From CAZTZL01 sp964617625 (lineage in GTDB: Bacteria; Zhuqueibacterota; QNDG01; DSAB01), in the NCBI GenBank assembly GCA_964617625.1, contig CAZTZL010000062.1, forward strand, positions 1 to 15,281: DNA of 15,281 bases, read 5' to 3'. The position numbers and the translations under genes are program-made. Every line of letters starts with the position of its first letter. Position 1 is the stretch's first letter. Of the stretch, positions 1 to 8,640 are shown piece after piece. The notes under the pieces were generated by a model. That model saw only the letters and a program-made list of their open reading frames with translations, had not been told where the DNA came from and searched no databases.

Positions 1-2638
1 CAACCGGATTGGCGCTCATGACTTTTAAATGATTTCGCTGTTCAACCACAATATAATAACTGCCTTCTGCAACGTCAAGTATTATTTGACCGGTCACTCC
101 ATCGTCCGCGACAATACGTCCGTCTCTGTGCAGAAACGCACTTTTTGAAGCAACAGCCGTTCCGTCAGCAGCGGTTCTGAGCTGCACATATACCCAATCG
201 ACCACATTACTGGGGACCGTTGCGCTTCGGCCATCCGCATATGGAGATGTAGATGGAATATAACTATTTCTTCTTAAATCGGTTCGCATCGTATCACCGT
301 TCACATAATAAGGCCCCTCCAAAAATATTTTTATTTCGGCCAAAACCGTTTGCGACTCTGCCCCGTAATGTGCTATGCGGTAGGAAGGTTTACCTCCCGC
401 CGTATAAAAATCTCCGCCGACATAGAAGTTCCCTTCGCCAATCGTGTATACATAACTGTCCAGTCCGCTTCCGAAAGCATTCCAGCCGCTTTCATCATAT
501 TTAGCAATAAAATTCGCGCTGATACTCCCTGCCTGAAAAAAAGCCCCCCCCACATACACATTGGTCCCGCTAACACGAATAGAATATACCTCATCATCCA
601 CGCCATTCTCGCTATCCGTACCGAGTGAATTCCAGGAATTTCCATCCCACCTGGCAATGTTATTGGCTGTGATACCTCCGACCGTATTGAATGCACCGCC
701 AATGTACAGATCATCCCCGTTGACAGCCATTGCCTCGATAATCCCGTCGACATCTCCCAGACCGTCCCAGCCGTTTCCATTGGTATCACATTTTGCAAGA
801 TACTGGATTGAAGAATTTCCACCTGCTTCTGTAAAATCACCACCGACAATCAAACTATCCCCCTTGAAAACCAATGCATAGACAATGTCATTCACTCCGC
901 TTCCAAGTGCGCTCCAGCTGGATCCTGAGAATTTTGCCAAATAATATATAGGCACCAATCCAGAACCTGTAAAACTGCCCCCCGCATACAACGTACCATT
1001 CTTCATCGCCAACGAAATAACCGATGAGTTCAATCCTTCCCCCACCTGGGACCATGTAGACCCATTCCATTTGGCAACATGATTGGCAATTCCCCCTCCT
1101 GCTACAACAAATTCGCCACCGGCGTAAACATTGCTGCCGTCCACGACAATATCATTAACAATGTTATTCACTCCATCCCCCAGTGGATACCATTGCGATC
1201 CGTTCCATCTGGCAATACGGTTTGCCAAAACCCCACCTATTGCGGTAAACCCTCCTCCTACATAAACATCACTGCCATTGACAGTAATGACATAAATCGA
1301 ACCATTTGAGCCGAATGTTTTATTTGTATTTAAACTTGACCAGCTGCTCCCGTTCCATTTGGCAATTTTACTCACACCCACACCACCTGCTTGCTCAAAA
1401 ATTCCTCCAACATAAACATCACTTCCACCGGCTATTGCATTCACTGTACTGGTTACACCTTGAGCAAGTGCAGACCAGCTGCTCCCGTTCCATTTGGCAA
1501 TTCGATTGGCTTCTAAAACACCGACATGCCCAAATGCACCGCCAACATAGATATCCGTTCCAATGATTGTGATGGATTTTACATCACCGTCTGTACCACC
1601 ACCCACAGCGGACCAGTTGTTTCCATTGATGTCATATTCGGCAATATTGTAACAGCTCAGCCCTCCCGCTTGATTAAAATCACCGCCTACATACAACGTG
1701 TCCTCTTTAATATCAAGAGTGTAAACACTGCCGCTAGGATCATTTATCCCAAGGCCCAATGCAGACCAGGAACTCCCATTCCACTTGGCCACCCGGTTGG
1801 CATCTCCGCTTCCTGTCACAGTAAAATTACCGCCAGCATACAAGTTATCACTTGCATCCACCGCTAAGGCATTTACCGTACCATTTAATACTCCAGCGTC
1901 AACCCAACCAATTCCATTCCATTTGGCAATATACTTGATCAGGCCATCTCCGCCTGCTTCCGTAAAATCCCCACCCACATACACATCGTGATCTATAATT
2001 TTGATTGCGTTAACTTTACTGTTCACACCGTCATTTGATCCACTGCCAAGTGAATTCCAGTCACTTCCGTTCCAAACTGCCATATGCCTTGCGCTGTTCC
2101 CGCCTGCTTCAGTAAAGAGTCCACCCACATAAACATTGATGCCATCAATTGCAATCGCAAAAACAGTCTCATTCACACCGCTTCCAAGCGGATTCCAATC
2201 ACTCCCATCCCATTTAGCGATAAAATTCGCAGATTTGTTCCCCGCAACAGAAAAACTTCCGCCTACATAAACATTGCCTCCCCCATCCACCGCCAAAGCA
2301 TAGACATAGCCTGCCACACCGGGCAGTCCAAAATTATCATCCCAATCTTCATCACCGGCAACAACAGCCGGCCTTTTCGCAAATGAAGCGACGCGCCTCT
2401 TTCTGACAAATCTGGGATTGCCCTTCGTATCGGCAAGCAATGTCCACCCTTTTGTATCATAACTTCCAGCCGTACCGGCCGCATCCAAATTCAGCGATCC
2501 ATCACTTTTAAGTATATTTTCAAGAGGTTGCAATGATTTTTGTACCTGTTTTGGATTAGCGCTGTAGGTAATTTGTCCAAAAAGAAAAATAAAGCCTGAT
2601 GAAACCGTTAAGATCAATCTTTGATATTTGGAATTCAT
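1..2638 (-). CDS. Exported Rax2-like beta-propeller repeat protein, C-terminus beyond window
   Basis: The minus frame is open from an ATG at 2638 to the left edge (879 codons, no stop), so the gene is partial at its 3' end. A signal peptide is clear: basic start, hydrophobic stretch, likely cleavage after TYSA (about residue 27). Residues about 107-760 hold 14 repeats of about 47 residues, each with a (V/L)Y(V/A)GGxF core and most ending in an IAKWNGSxW-type stretch. This resembles Rax2/cortical-marker and other beta-propeller repeats. A non-repetitive domain follows (about 765-879), with LEGPYY, SPY, VDWVYVQLR, AFLHRDGRIV and YYIVVEQRNHLKVMSANPV. I recognise this arrangement from large secreted proteins of Bacteroidetes and relatives, where it often precedes a sorting domain; that end is not visible here. 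An AGGTG Shine-Dalgarno lies 5 nt before the ATG. The role is probably surface or adhesive, but this is inference; no catalytic residues are apparent. Confidence 0.87.
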   Translation of the reverse strand, partial: MNSKYQRLILTVSSGFIFLFGQITYSANPKQVQKSLQPLENILKSDGSLNLDAAGTAGSYDTKGWTLLADTKGNPRFVRKRRVASFAKRPAVVAGDEDWDDNFGLPGVAGYVYALAVDGGGNVYVGGSFSVAGNKSANFIAKWDGSDWNPLGSGVNETVFAIAIDGINVYVGGLFTEAGGNSARHMAVWNGSDWNSLGSGSNDGVNSKVNAIKIIDHDVYVGGDFTEAGGDGLIKYIAKWNGIGWVDAGVLNGTVNALAVDASDNLYAGGNFTVTGSGDANRVAKWNGSSWSALGLGINDPSGSVYTLDIKEDTLYVGGDFNQAGGLSCYNIAEYDINGNNWSAVGGGTDGDVKSITIIGTDIYVGGAFGHVGVLEANRIAKWNGSSWSALAQGVTSTVNAIAGGSDVYVGGIFEQAGGVGVSKIAKWNGSSWSSLNTNKTFGSNGSIYVITVNGSDVYVGGGFTAIGGVLANRIARWNGSQWYPLGDGVNNIVNDIVVDGSNVYAGGEFVVAGGGIANHVAKWNGSTWSQVGEGLNSSVISLAMKNGTLYAGGSFTGSGLVPIYYLAKFSGSSWSALGSGVNDIVYALVFKGDSLIVGGDFTEAGGNSSIQYLAKCDTNGNGWDGLGDVDGIIEAMAVNGDDLYIGGAFNTVGGITANNIARWDGNSWNSLGTDSENGVDDEVYSIRVSGTNVYVGGAFFQAGSISANFIAKYDESGWNAFGSGLDSYVYTIGEGNFYVGGDFYTAGGKPSYRIAHYGAESQTVLAEIKIFLEGPYYVNGDTMRTDLRRNSYIPSTSPYADGRSATVPSNVVDWVYVQLRTAADGTAVASKSAFLHRDGRIVADDGVTGQIILDVAEGSYYIVVEQRNHLKVMSANPV
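360..2320 (-). repeat. 14 in-gene repeats of about 47 codons
   Basis: The repeat units encode the propeller-like blades of the exported protein. Each carries a (V/L)Y(V/A)GGxF core, an AGG-type turn and usually an IAKWNGSxW end. Protein similarity between units is moderate. However, two units share an identical 30-nt stretch (1338-1367 and 1473-1502) exactly 135 bp, or 45 codons, apart, which suggests recent duplication or gene conversion. Outer limits are approximate. Confidence 0.85.
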
Positions 2639-2981
2639 TTTGACACCTGCACAAGGCTATGAAATATTTTACATGATATCATATTCATGAAAGAACAGGA
2701 TATCACCTCAATCTTTGCATATATCATACCAGAAAAATGACCGCAAAAAAAAATATTGATCCCATTATTAACTTCTGAAATAATAGATAATTATAAAAAC
2801 CAGGCGGACTGGAATATTTTTCAGAATTTTTAAATAACGCACGATCAGGAAAATTTTTCCTTTCAAAATGAAAATATGATTTAAAAAATGATAAATCGTT
2901 CTATGTAATATCAGGCCGGATAATTTGGCAAGTGGATAAAATTTTTAAAAAAATGAACAGAATAAAAACGGAGAAAAAACT
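2639..2981. other. AT-rich intergenic region, no gene seen
   Basis: This 343-bp stretch separates the 3' end of nth from the 5' end of the repeat protein; both genes are read on the minus strand. It is clearly richer in A+T than the flanking genes and has many A- and T-runs. I see no convincing reading frame, RNA gene or stable terminator. A short perfect palindrome, ATGATATCAT, lies at 2673-2682 in the leader of the repeat protein and could be an operator, but nothing else supports that. Confidence 0.6.
2723..2731 (-). promoter_or_regulatory. Possible extended -10 promoter for the repeat-protein gene
   Basis: On the minus strand this reads TGGTATGAT, an extended -10 element (TGn followed by TATGAT). 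A T-rich stretch occupies the -35 position but there is no good TTGACA match. It would give a leader of roughly 80 nt. AT-rich DNA produces such matches by chance. Confidence 0.3.
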
Positions 2982-3638
2982 TCAGCGTGATTTTTCAACA
3001 TCGATTCTTTCACAGAATTTTTTAACAGGACAGCGGCTGCACCACGGACTGATCGGTTTGCATAAAATCTGACCGAAGGCCACAAGAATATCGTTATACG
3101 GAATCCACCAGGCTTTGGGCAATTTTTCCCTCAAGGCCATCTCGGTCTCTTCCGGCGTTCTGGTCCGCACATAACCGAACCGGTTGGAAATCCGGTGCAC
3201 GTGCGTATCCACACAAATGCCCGCTTTTCCGAAACCCAGTGTAATCACCAGATTGGCTGTCTTTCGGCCCACACCGGGAAATGTCAACAATTCATCGAGA
3301 TCATCGGGAACTTTCCCTTTATATTTTTTTATTAGAATTCCGGAAACGGCAAGAATGGTATCGGCCTTTCGCTTGTAAAATCCGACTGGAAAAATCAATT
3401 TCCGGATCTCTTCCGAAGACAATTTCAGCATGGCATCCGGTGTCTTCGCCTTTTGAAACAAGCGCGCTGAAGCCCCGGTGGTCACCTCATCTTTTGTACG
3501 CAGGCTCAAAAGCGTCGAAATTAAAATCTGATAAGGATCTTTCGATCTTTCAGCCACCAAAGTGACAATAGGAGCATGCCAGTGAACGTATTCTTTTTTT
3601 AACAGTTTTAAAACACGGACGACAGTCTCTGTATCCAA
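2982..3638 (-). CDS. nth: Endonuclease III (DNA glycosylase/AP lyase), NTHL1-like
   Basis: Base-excision repair enzyme that removes oxidised pyrimidines and cleaves AP sites. The helix-hairpin-helix LLTFPGVGRKTANLVI carries the catalytic lysine (K126 from the chosen start). VDTHVHRISNR carries the catalytic aspartate (D144). The C-terminal iron-sulfur motif is complete as C-x6-C-x2-C-x5-C (Cys 193, 200, 203, 209). The segments LSLRTKDEVTTGA, PVGFYKRKADTI and TPEETEMALREKLP resemble human NTHL1 more than E. coli Nth. The frame stays open to a TTG at 3656, but that codon lacks a Shine-Dalgarno. A GGAG 8 nt upstream of the TTG at 3638 favours the shorter 218-aa form. It lies 33 bp after hslR, or 15 bp with the longer start, so it is probably cotranscribed with it. 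Confidence 0.95.
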   Translation of the reverse strand: MDTETVVRVLKLLKKEYVHWHAPIVTLVAERSKDPYQILISTLLSLRTKDEVTTGASARLFQKAKTPDAMLKLSSEEIRKLIFPVGFYKRKADTILAVSGILIKKYKGKVPDDLDELLTFPGVGRKTANLVITLGFGKAGICVDTHVHRISNRFGYVRTRTPEETEMALREKLPKAWWIPYNDILVAFGQILCKPISPWCSRCPVKKFCERIDVEKSR

Positions 3639-3671
3639 TTCATTTTCTCCAATCAAACAATACTGAATGTT

Positions 3672-4079
3672 TCAAGAAAAACGCCTTTTTATATTATCGA
3701 TTTTCCGCCGTTCTTTCTTTGTGGGTCTTCCTTTATATTTCAAACGGGATTTTTTTTCTGTCTTGTAAAAAAGATTGAGCAGTTCCTCGTTTTCCTGTGT
3801 CAGCGAATGTTTGATATCCTCGCGGTAAAGTAATTTTGCCTCTTTTGGAGGCAGTCCGCGCTGGGCCAGCGCGAGAATCTCGATATTGCGATACCGGTCA
3901 TGGTGATGAATCGTCAGACGATCACCTGTGCGGACAAACTTGTGCGGTTTCGCAGACCGTCCGTCCACTTTAACCTTTCCACCTTCGCAGGCCTTGAGTG
4001 CCTGGTTTCTTGTTTTATAAAAACGGGCGGCAAACAGCCACCGGTCTATTCGAACGGTTTCAAGCGGTTCTTTTGCCAT
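3672..4079 (-). CDS. hslR: S4-domain RNA-binding protein, Hsp15 (HslR) family
   Basis: The 135-aa product matches HslR over most of its length. The S4 domain (about residues 10-60) has RIDRWLFAARFYKTR, EGGKVKVDGRSAKPHKFV and GDRLTI. After it come the family's RGLPPKEAKLLYRE-type segment and a basic tail containing GRPTKKERR. The E. coli homologue (133 aa) binds free 50S subunits that still carry a nascent chain and helps recycle them. The frame also allows a TTG at 4082; the ATG at 4079 was chosen because ATG is the usual start. The Shine-Dalgarno (GGTGA) is weak and close. It is probably the first gene of an hslR-nth unit, divergent from rnr, another RNA-quality gene. Confidence 0.92.
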   Translation of the reverse strand: MAKEPLETVRIDRWLFAARFYKTRNQALKACEGGKVKVDGRSAKPHKFVRTGDRLTIHHHDRYRNIEILALAQRGLPPKEAKLLYREDIKHSLTQENEELLNLFYKTEKKSRLKYKGRPTKKERRKIDNIKRRFS

Positions 4080-4102
4080 CAATCACCGGATCAAATTGTT
4101 CA

Positions 4103-4129
4103 AATATATATCCCCTGTCTAAATGTCCA
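4103..4129 (-). promoter_or_regulatory. Weak candidate promoter for hslR-nth
   Basis: On the minus strand TGGACA (5/6 to the -35 consensus, at 4124-4129) is followed after 15 bp by TATATT (4103-4108). The spacer is shorter than ideal, so support is low. Its position, about 25 bp upstream of the hslR start, suits a short leader. Confidence 0.3.
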
Positions 4130-4232
4130 AAATCATTTATAGAAATTGGTCATTGTTCATTTGCATAAAAATTAGAAAAAGAATTTGAACAATTCAAGCA
4201 AAAAGCGCCTGATATCGCAATAAACCTTTTCC

Positions 4233-4260
4233 TTGCATTTATCGCTGAAATAAATATATT
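4233..4260 (+). promoter_or_regulatory. Candidate promoter of rnr
   Basis: TTGCAT (4233-4238) and TATATT (4255-4260) are separated by 16 bp, a good sigma-70-type match. Transcription would begin near 4267, about 20 nt before the rnr start and just upstream of its GGGAG ribosome-binding site. Confidence 0.5.
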
Positions 4261-4287
4261 CATATAGAACAACTCTTGGGAGTATCA

Positions 4288-6498
4288 TTGAGTAAAACAT
4301 TAAAAAATCAATTTGAAAAAATCATTCTGCAATTTTTAGATGCCAATCCCGGAAAAATTTACAAAAACCGGGAAATGGCAAAAAAACTCGGAACCGCCAA
4401 CACCGAATACCAATTTTTCAAGAGAACCGTCCGCGAGCTTGCCGAAGAGGGCAAAATCACAAGATATAAAGGCAACAAATACGGAAAACTCAAAAAACCG
4501 GATATCGTAACAGGGACATTGCATGTCAAAACGCAGGGATACGGATTTCTCATTCGCGACGACGGCGGACAGGATGTCTTTATCAGCCCAAAAAATATGT
4601 CCGATGCCGCCCACCACGACTGTGTCAAGGTGATGCTCCTGGCACAACCGGTCAATAAACTGCCGGAAGGCAAAGTGATCGAAGTTTTGACGCGGGGACA
4701 CGACAAAATCGTCGGCACTTTCCGCGAAAAGAAAACCGGCAACTACGTGATTCCCGATGAATTGAAAATATCTCGCGACATTTTGATCAGCGAAAAAAAC
4801 AGGGGAAAGGCACAGGACGGCCAGAAAGTCGTGACAGAAATCATTCAATGGGGCGATGCCCACAGGAGGGTCGAAGGCAAAATAGTCGATATCCTCGGCC
4901 ATCCGGATCAGCCGGGAGTTGATATCCTTTCAGTCCTGCACCGTTATGACCTGCCAGAAAAAATTCCGGCTAAAATTAACAAAGCCGCGGAAGAAATCAA
5001 TGGTGAAATCTCCTTGGAAACCATCGAAGCCCGGCTCGACCTGAGGGACAAGTTGATCTTCACAATCGATCCGGAAGATGCAAAAGATTTTGACGATGCC
5101 GTCTCGCTGGAAAAACTGGCGAACGGAAATTTTCTCCTTGGGGTTCATATCGCGGATGTCAGCCACTATGTCGAACCGGCCTCTCCCATTGATGTGGAAG
5201 CCTTAAAACGTTCCACCAGCGTTTATCTCGTGGACCGCGTGCTTCCGATGCTTCCGGAACGCCTCTCCAATGAAATATGCAGCCTGAAACCCGATGAGGA
5301 CAGGCTTACCTACAGTGTCCTGATGGAACTCACTTCAGAATCCGTTCTGAAATCGTATCAGATTCGGGAATCGATTATCCACAGCAAGGCGCGTTTCAGC
5401 TACCGTCAGGTCCAGAATATCATCGATGCTTTAAAATTGCAGGACAGAAAAAGTGGATTTGACGATTCAGAGAATGCGATCCCTCTTGCCGATTCAAAAA
5501 GCAGGCAGGAACTGTTTGATGTCCTGTCGGATATGGTCCGCCTCGCCCGGATGCTTCTGGACCGCTGGAAAAACAGCGGAAGCATCGATTTTGAAGCACC
5601 CGAACCGAAAGTGGTTCTGGATGAAAACAACCATCCTGTTGAGCTGGGAATCAGAGAACGGTTGGAAAGCCATAAACTTATCGAAGCATTCATGCTCCTT
5701 GCAAACCGGACCGTCGCCGAACATATTCAAAAGTTACGGCAGCAAACGGGTAAAAAGTTCTCCTTTATTTACCGGGTTCACGAAAGGCCAAAAGGAAAAA
5801 AGTTGGAAGAGTTCACACGATTCACCCGCGCTCTCGGTTATAAACTGGACAGCAGAGATAAAATCACGCCGAAACAATTCCAGCGGCTCCTCCATCACTT
5901 CAGGGGAACCAGGCATGAAATCATTCTGGAAGAGGTAGCGCTTCGGACCATGATGAAAGCTGTTTACTCAACACACAATCAGGGCCATTTCGGGCTGGCA
6001 TTCAAGCACTACACGCACTTCACCTCGCCCATCAGAAGATATCCGGATTTGGTCGTCCACCGGTTATTGAAAAGTTATAATCAGGACCAGTCCCGTCTTC
6101 CCAAATTACCGACGAAGCTCAATGAGATTTGCGAGATTGCAAACGAACGGGAAATCGTGGCCCAGGAAGCTGAACGGGAATCGATTCGGGCCAAGCAGGT
6201 CGAATTCATGGAAGACCATCTCGGAGAGGAATTCGACGGCATCATCTCCGGCGTTACTTCTTTCGGGATTTTTGTGGAAATCCCCCGGTATCTGGTGGAG
6301 GGACTGGTTCACATCAGCGATTTGAAAGACGATTATTATATCTTTGACGAAAAAAATTACCGGCTCATCGGACAAAATGAAAACGTCATCTACCGGTTCG
6401 GGGACCTAATTCGTGTCCGGGTGGCCAATATATTGAAGGAAATGCGGAAAATCGATTTTGTTTTGGCGGAGACAGGCAGTGTTTCTAAAACCGGTTAA
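4288..6498 (+). CDS. rnr: Ribonuclease R
   Basis: Processive 3'-5' exoribonuclease that degrades structured RNA and takes part in rRNA, tmRNA and mRNA turnover. The 736-aa product shows the full RNase R layout: N-terminal winged helix (about 5-70), cold-shock domain (about 75-120, GYGFLIRDDGGQDVFI), second cold-shock domain, RNB catalytic domain (about 245-590) and S1 domain (about 646-727). The four metal-binding aspartates lie in TIDPEDAKDFDD at D261, D267, D269 and D270, with the same spacing as E. coli D272/278/280/281. HFTSPIRRYPDLVVHR and the IADVSHYV segment are also typical. A TTG at 4276 is in frame, but GGGAG at 4278-4282 sits 5 nt before the TTG at 4288, so the latter is preferred. 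The last 20 nt overlap the next gene. Confidence 0.97.
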   Translation: MSKTLKNQFEKIILQFLDANPGKIYKNREMAKKLGTANTEYQFFKRTVRELAEEGKITRYKGNKYGKLKKPDIVTGTLHVKTQGYGFLIRDDGGQDVFISPKNMSDAAHHDCVKVMLLAQPVNKLPEGKVIEVLTRGHDKIVGTFREKKTGNYVIPDELKISRDILISEKNRGKAQDGQKVVTEIIQWGDAHRRVEGKIVDILGHPDQPGVDILSVLHRYDLPEKIPAKINKAAEEINGEISLETIEARLDLRDKLIFTIDPEDAKDFDDAVSLEKLANGNFLLGVHIADVSHYVEPASPIDVEALKRSTSVYLVDRVLPMLPERLSNEICSLKPDEDRLTYSVLMELTSESVLKSYQIRESIIHSKARFSYRQVQNIIDALKLQDRKSGFDDSENAIPLADSKSRQELFDVLSDMVRLARMLLDRWKNSGSIDFEAPEPKVVLDENNHPVELGIRERLESHKLIEAFMLLANRTVAEHIQKLRQQTGKKFSFIYRVHERPKGKKLEEFTRFTRALGYKLDSRDKITPKQFQRLLHHFRGTRHEIILEEVALRTMMKAVYSTHNQGHFGLAFKHYTHFTSPIRRYPDLVVHRLLKSYNQDQSRLPKLPTKLNEICEIANEREIVAQEAERESIRAKQVEFMEDHLGEEFDGIISGVTSFGIFVEIPRYLVEGLVHISDLKDDYYIFDEKNYRLIGQNENVIYRFGDLIRVRVANILKEMRKIDFVLAETGSVSKTG

Positions 6499-8482
6499 AT
6501 ATTTGTACGGATACATTTTCCTGTTTTCCATTCTTTTTGGATCCGTGCGAGGACAGGACAAATACATCAGGCCCGAAAAAAAATCCTTTATGGACAAGCC
6601 AATGATGTCGTCTCCCTATTCAGCCGTATTATTCGACACCGCGTCTGCAGTCGACATCCTGCACTGCCGCCTCGATTTAAACTTCCCTTACCATAACAGC
6701 GCATTTTCAGGGATGGCTGAAATAACATGCCTGTCCCGGCGGGATAATCTGAATGAAATCTCCTTGCACATGGTGGATCTAACCGCGGATTCGGTCTGCT
6801 TTCTCGGGGAAAAAACAACTTTTGACCAGGCACAGAGATTGATCGACATTTCAATCGAACCGGGAATCGAACGGAACGACACGTTTTCCGTTGTTATTTA
6901 TTATCACGGCGCTCCCGATGAAATCGGATTCTATTTTTATGACAGGTGCGCCTATACATTTACTGAACCGGCTTTTTCAAGATACTGGTTCCCCTGTCTG
7001 GACGTGCCCTGGGACAAAGCCACGGCAGAACTGTTTGTCACTGTGCCGAAAGGCGTTGAAGTCGCTTCCGTCGGCCTGTTAAAAAGCAGGAAACTCAGTC
7101 CGGATCATCAACGGGAGACCTTCCATTGGAAAACCGAATATCCGGTCGCTACTTATCTGATCTGCGTGACCATGTCCGAGTATTACGCACGCTGGTCGGA
7201 CTGGTATGTAACTGACCTTGGAGATTCAGTCGAAATGGCCTATTACATATTCCGGGAGGACTCGGCCAATTCAGTGAAAGATTTCGTGAACATGGTGGAT
7301 GCAATCACTTTTTATTCAGACCGATTCGGTGAGTATCCGTTTGAAAAATACGGTATGGCGGAGGTGGACCCCTTCTCTGCCGGAGGCATGGAACATCAAA
7401 CCATGACCACAATCAACAGTATCTGGATTCAGGGAAACCGGAACTACGAAGACGGCCTCGTTCATGAATTAGCCCACATGTGGTGGGGCGACGCCGTCAC
7501 ACTAAACGACTGGCCGGCTATCTGGCTGAATGAAGGCTTTGCGTCCTATTCTGAAGCGCTGTACAGCGAGCACCAGGGAGGATTGAACGCGCTGAAAGCG
7601 GATATGGAACATTTTAAAAGTATATACCTGGCTCAGGCAGCCCAGGAAGACTTCCCTATCTATAATCCGGGATGGGTTGAGCTTTTCAACTGGGGAATCA
7701 TCTATAAAAAAGGGGCCTGGGTACTCCATATGTTAAGGCATGTCACAGGGGATCAACATTTTTGGACCATTCTCAATCAGTATTACGAAACCTATAAATA
7801 CGGAAACGCTTCTATTGCGGACTTTCAAACTGTCTGTGAAAACGTAACCGGCACAGATTTAAACTGGTTCTTTGATGAATGGATCTATCAGGCGGGATAT
7901 CCGAAACTTCAATACAGCTGGAACAGCCGGCCGCTTGGAGAAAATCAATACGAAATCAATATCAACATCGAGCAGATTCAGACACCAGGACAGTTCTTTA
8001 AAATGCCTGTTGATCTTCAGATCACCCTGGTCCAGGGATTCAAGGATACGGTTGTATGGATCGAAAACGAACGGGATGTATTCTCTTTCCGTTTGAATTC
8101 ACAACCCCAAACTCTTCTGATCGATCCGGACGGGTGGGTGCTTCTTGAATCCGAATTGGTTTCGTGGGCCAATCTGCGGTCGGACAATATACCGGGCCGG
8201 TACGAGATCTATCCAAATTTTCCGAACCCTTTCAACAGCACGACATGGATCGATTACAACATTCCGGAAACCGCGAACACATCCGAAGTATCCATTACAA
8301 TTTACAATCTTTCCGGGAAAAAAGTCCGCACACTGTTTAAACGAAAACAGGGAGGAGGGTGCTATCGGGTTGACTGGAACGGGAAGGACGACAAAGGAGC
8401 CCAGATGCCTTCGGGAGTTTATCTGATCGAACTTTCCGCAGGAACCTATAAAAAACAGTCAAAAGCAGTTTTGATTAAATAG
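6479..8482 (+). CDS. Exported M1-family zinc aminopeptidase with C-terminal sorting domain
   Basis: The 667-aa product has a signal peptide (basic MFLKPVK, then a hydrophobic stretch to about VRG/Q) and an N-terminal M1 beta domain. The exopeptidase motif reads GGMEH (302-306) instead of GAMEN. The zinc site HELAH (329-333) is followed 18 residues later by E352 in WLNEG, giving H329, H333 and E352 as ligands and E330 as general base. Y409 in IIYKKGAWVLHMLR fits the catalytic tyrosine. Residues 574-667 form a FlgD-like sorting domain beginning YPNFPNPFNSTTWIDYNIP, as in type IX-exported proteins of FCB bacteria. The frame extends to a TTG at 6458, but GGAG 7 nt before the GTG at 6479 gives a better start and a cleaner signal peptide. 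It overlaps rnr by 20 nt, suggesting translational coupling. Role: extracellular or surface peptide degradation, by family. Confidence 0.94.
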   Translation: MFLKPVKYLYGYIFLFSILFGSVRGQDKYIRPEKKSFMDKPMMSSPYSAVLFDTASAVDILHCRLDLNFPYHNSAFSGMAEITCLSRRDNLNEISLHMVDLTADSVCFLGEKTTFDQAQRLIDISIEPGIERNDTFSVVIYYHGAPDEIGFYFYDRCAYTFTEPAFSRYWFPCLDVPWDKATAELFVTVPKGVEVASVGLLKSRKLSPDHQRETFHWKTEYPVATYLICVTMSEYYARWSDWYVTDLGDSVEMAYYIFREDSANSVKDFVNMVDAITFYSDRFGEYPFEKYGMAEVDPFSAGGMEHQTMTTINSIWIQGNRNYEDGLVHELAHMWWGDAVTLNDWPAIWLNEGFASYSEALYSEHQGGLNALKADMEHFKSIYLAQAAQEDFPIYNPGWVELFNWGIIYKKGAWVLHMLRHVTGDQHFWTILNQYYETYKYGNASIADFQTVCENVTGTDLNWFFDEWIYQAGYPKLQYSWNSRPLGENQYEININIEQIQTPGQFFKMPVDLQITLVQGFKDTVVWIENERDVFSFRLNSQPQTLLIDPDGWVLLESELVSWANLRSDNIPGRYEIYPNFPNPFNSTTWIDYNIPETANTSEVSITIYNLSGKKVRTLFKRKQGGGCYRVDWNGKDDKGAQMPSGVYLIELSAGTYKKQSKAVLIK

Positions 8483-8530
8483 TATTTAGAACAAATGGAT
8501 CGAAACTTTTGCATACGGCAAATCGTTTTA

Positions 8531-8630
8531 NNNNNNNNNNNNNNNNNNNNNNNNNNNNNNNNNNNNNNNNNNNNNNNNNNNNNNNNNNNNNNNNNNNNNN
8601 NNNNNNNNNNNNNNNNNNNNNNNNNNNNNN
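8531..8630. other. Assembly gap (100 N)
   Basis: Exactly 100 consecutive N, a common placeholder for a scaffold join of unknown length. It lies 48 bp after the M1 peptidase stop and 10 bp before a promoter. The terminator of the rnr-peptidase unit, a repeat, or more sequence could be missing, and the linkage of the two sides rests on the assembler. Confidence 0.95.
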
Positions 8631-8640
8631 AAAAAAAGGG

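Noticed and set aside
373..849. 158-aa minus-strand frame inside the repeat gene
   Set aside because: It overlaps the continuous 879-codon signal-peptide/repeat frame in another phase; its repeating look is a shadow of the real repeats.
360..2320. CRISPR-like periodicity
   Set aside because: The periodic similarity of about 140 bp is in frame, imperfect and encodes protein repeats; there are no short identical repeats with unique spacers.
2673..2682. Perfect 10-bp palindrome ATGATATCAT upstream of the repeat protein
   Set aside because: In AT-rich DNA such a palindrome is expected by chance and no second copy or adjacent regulator supports an operator.
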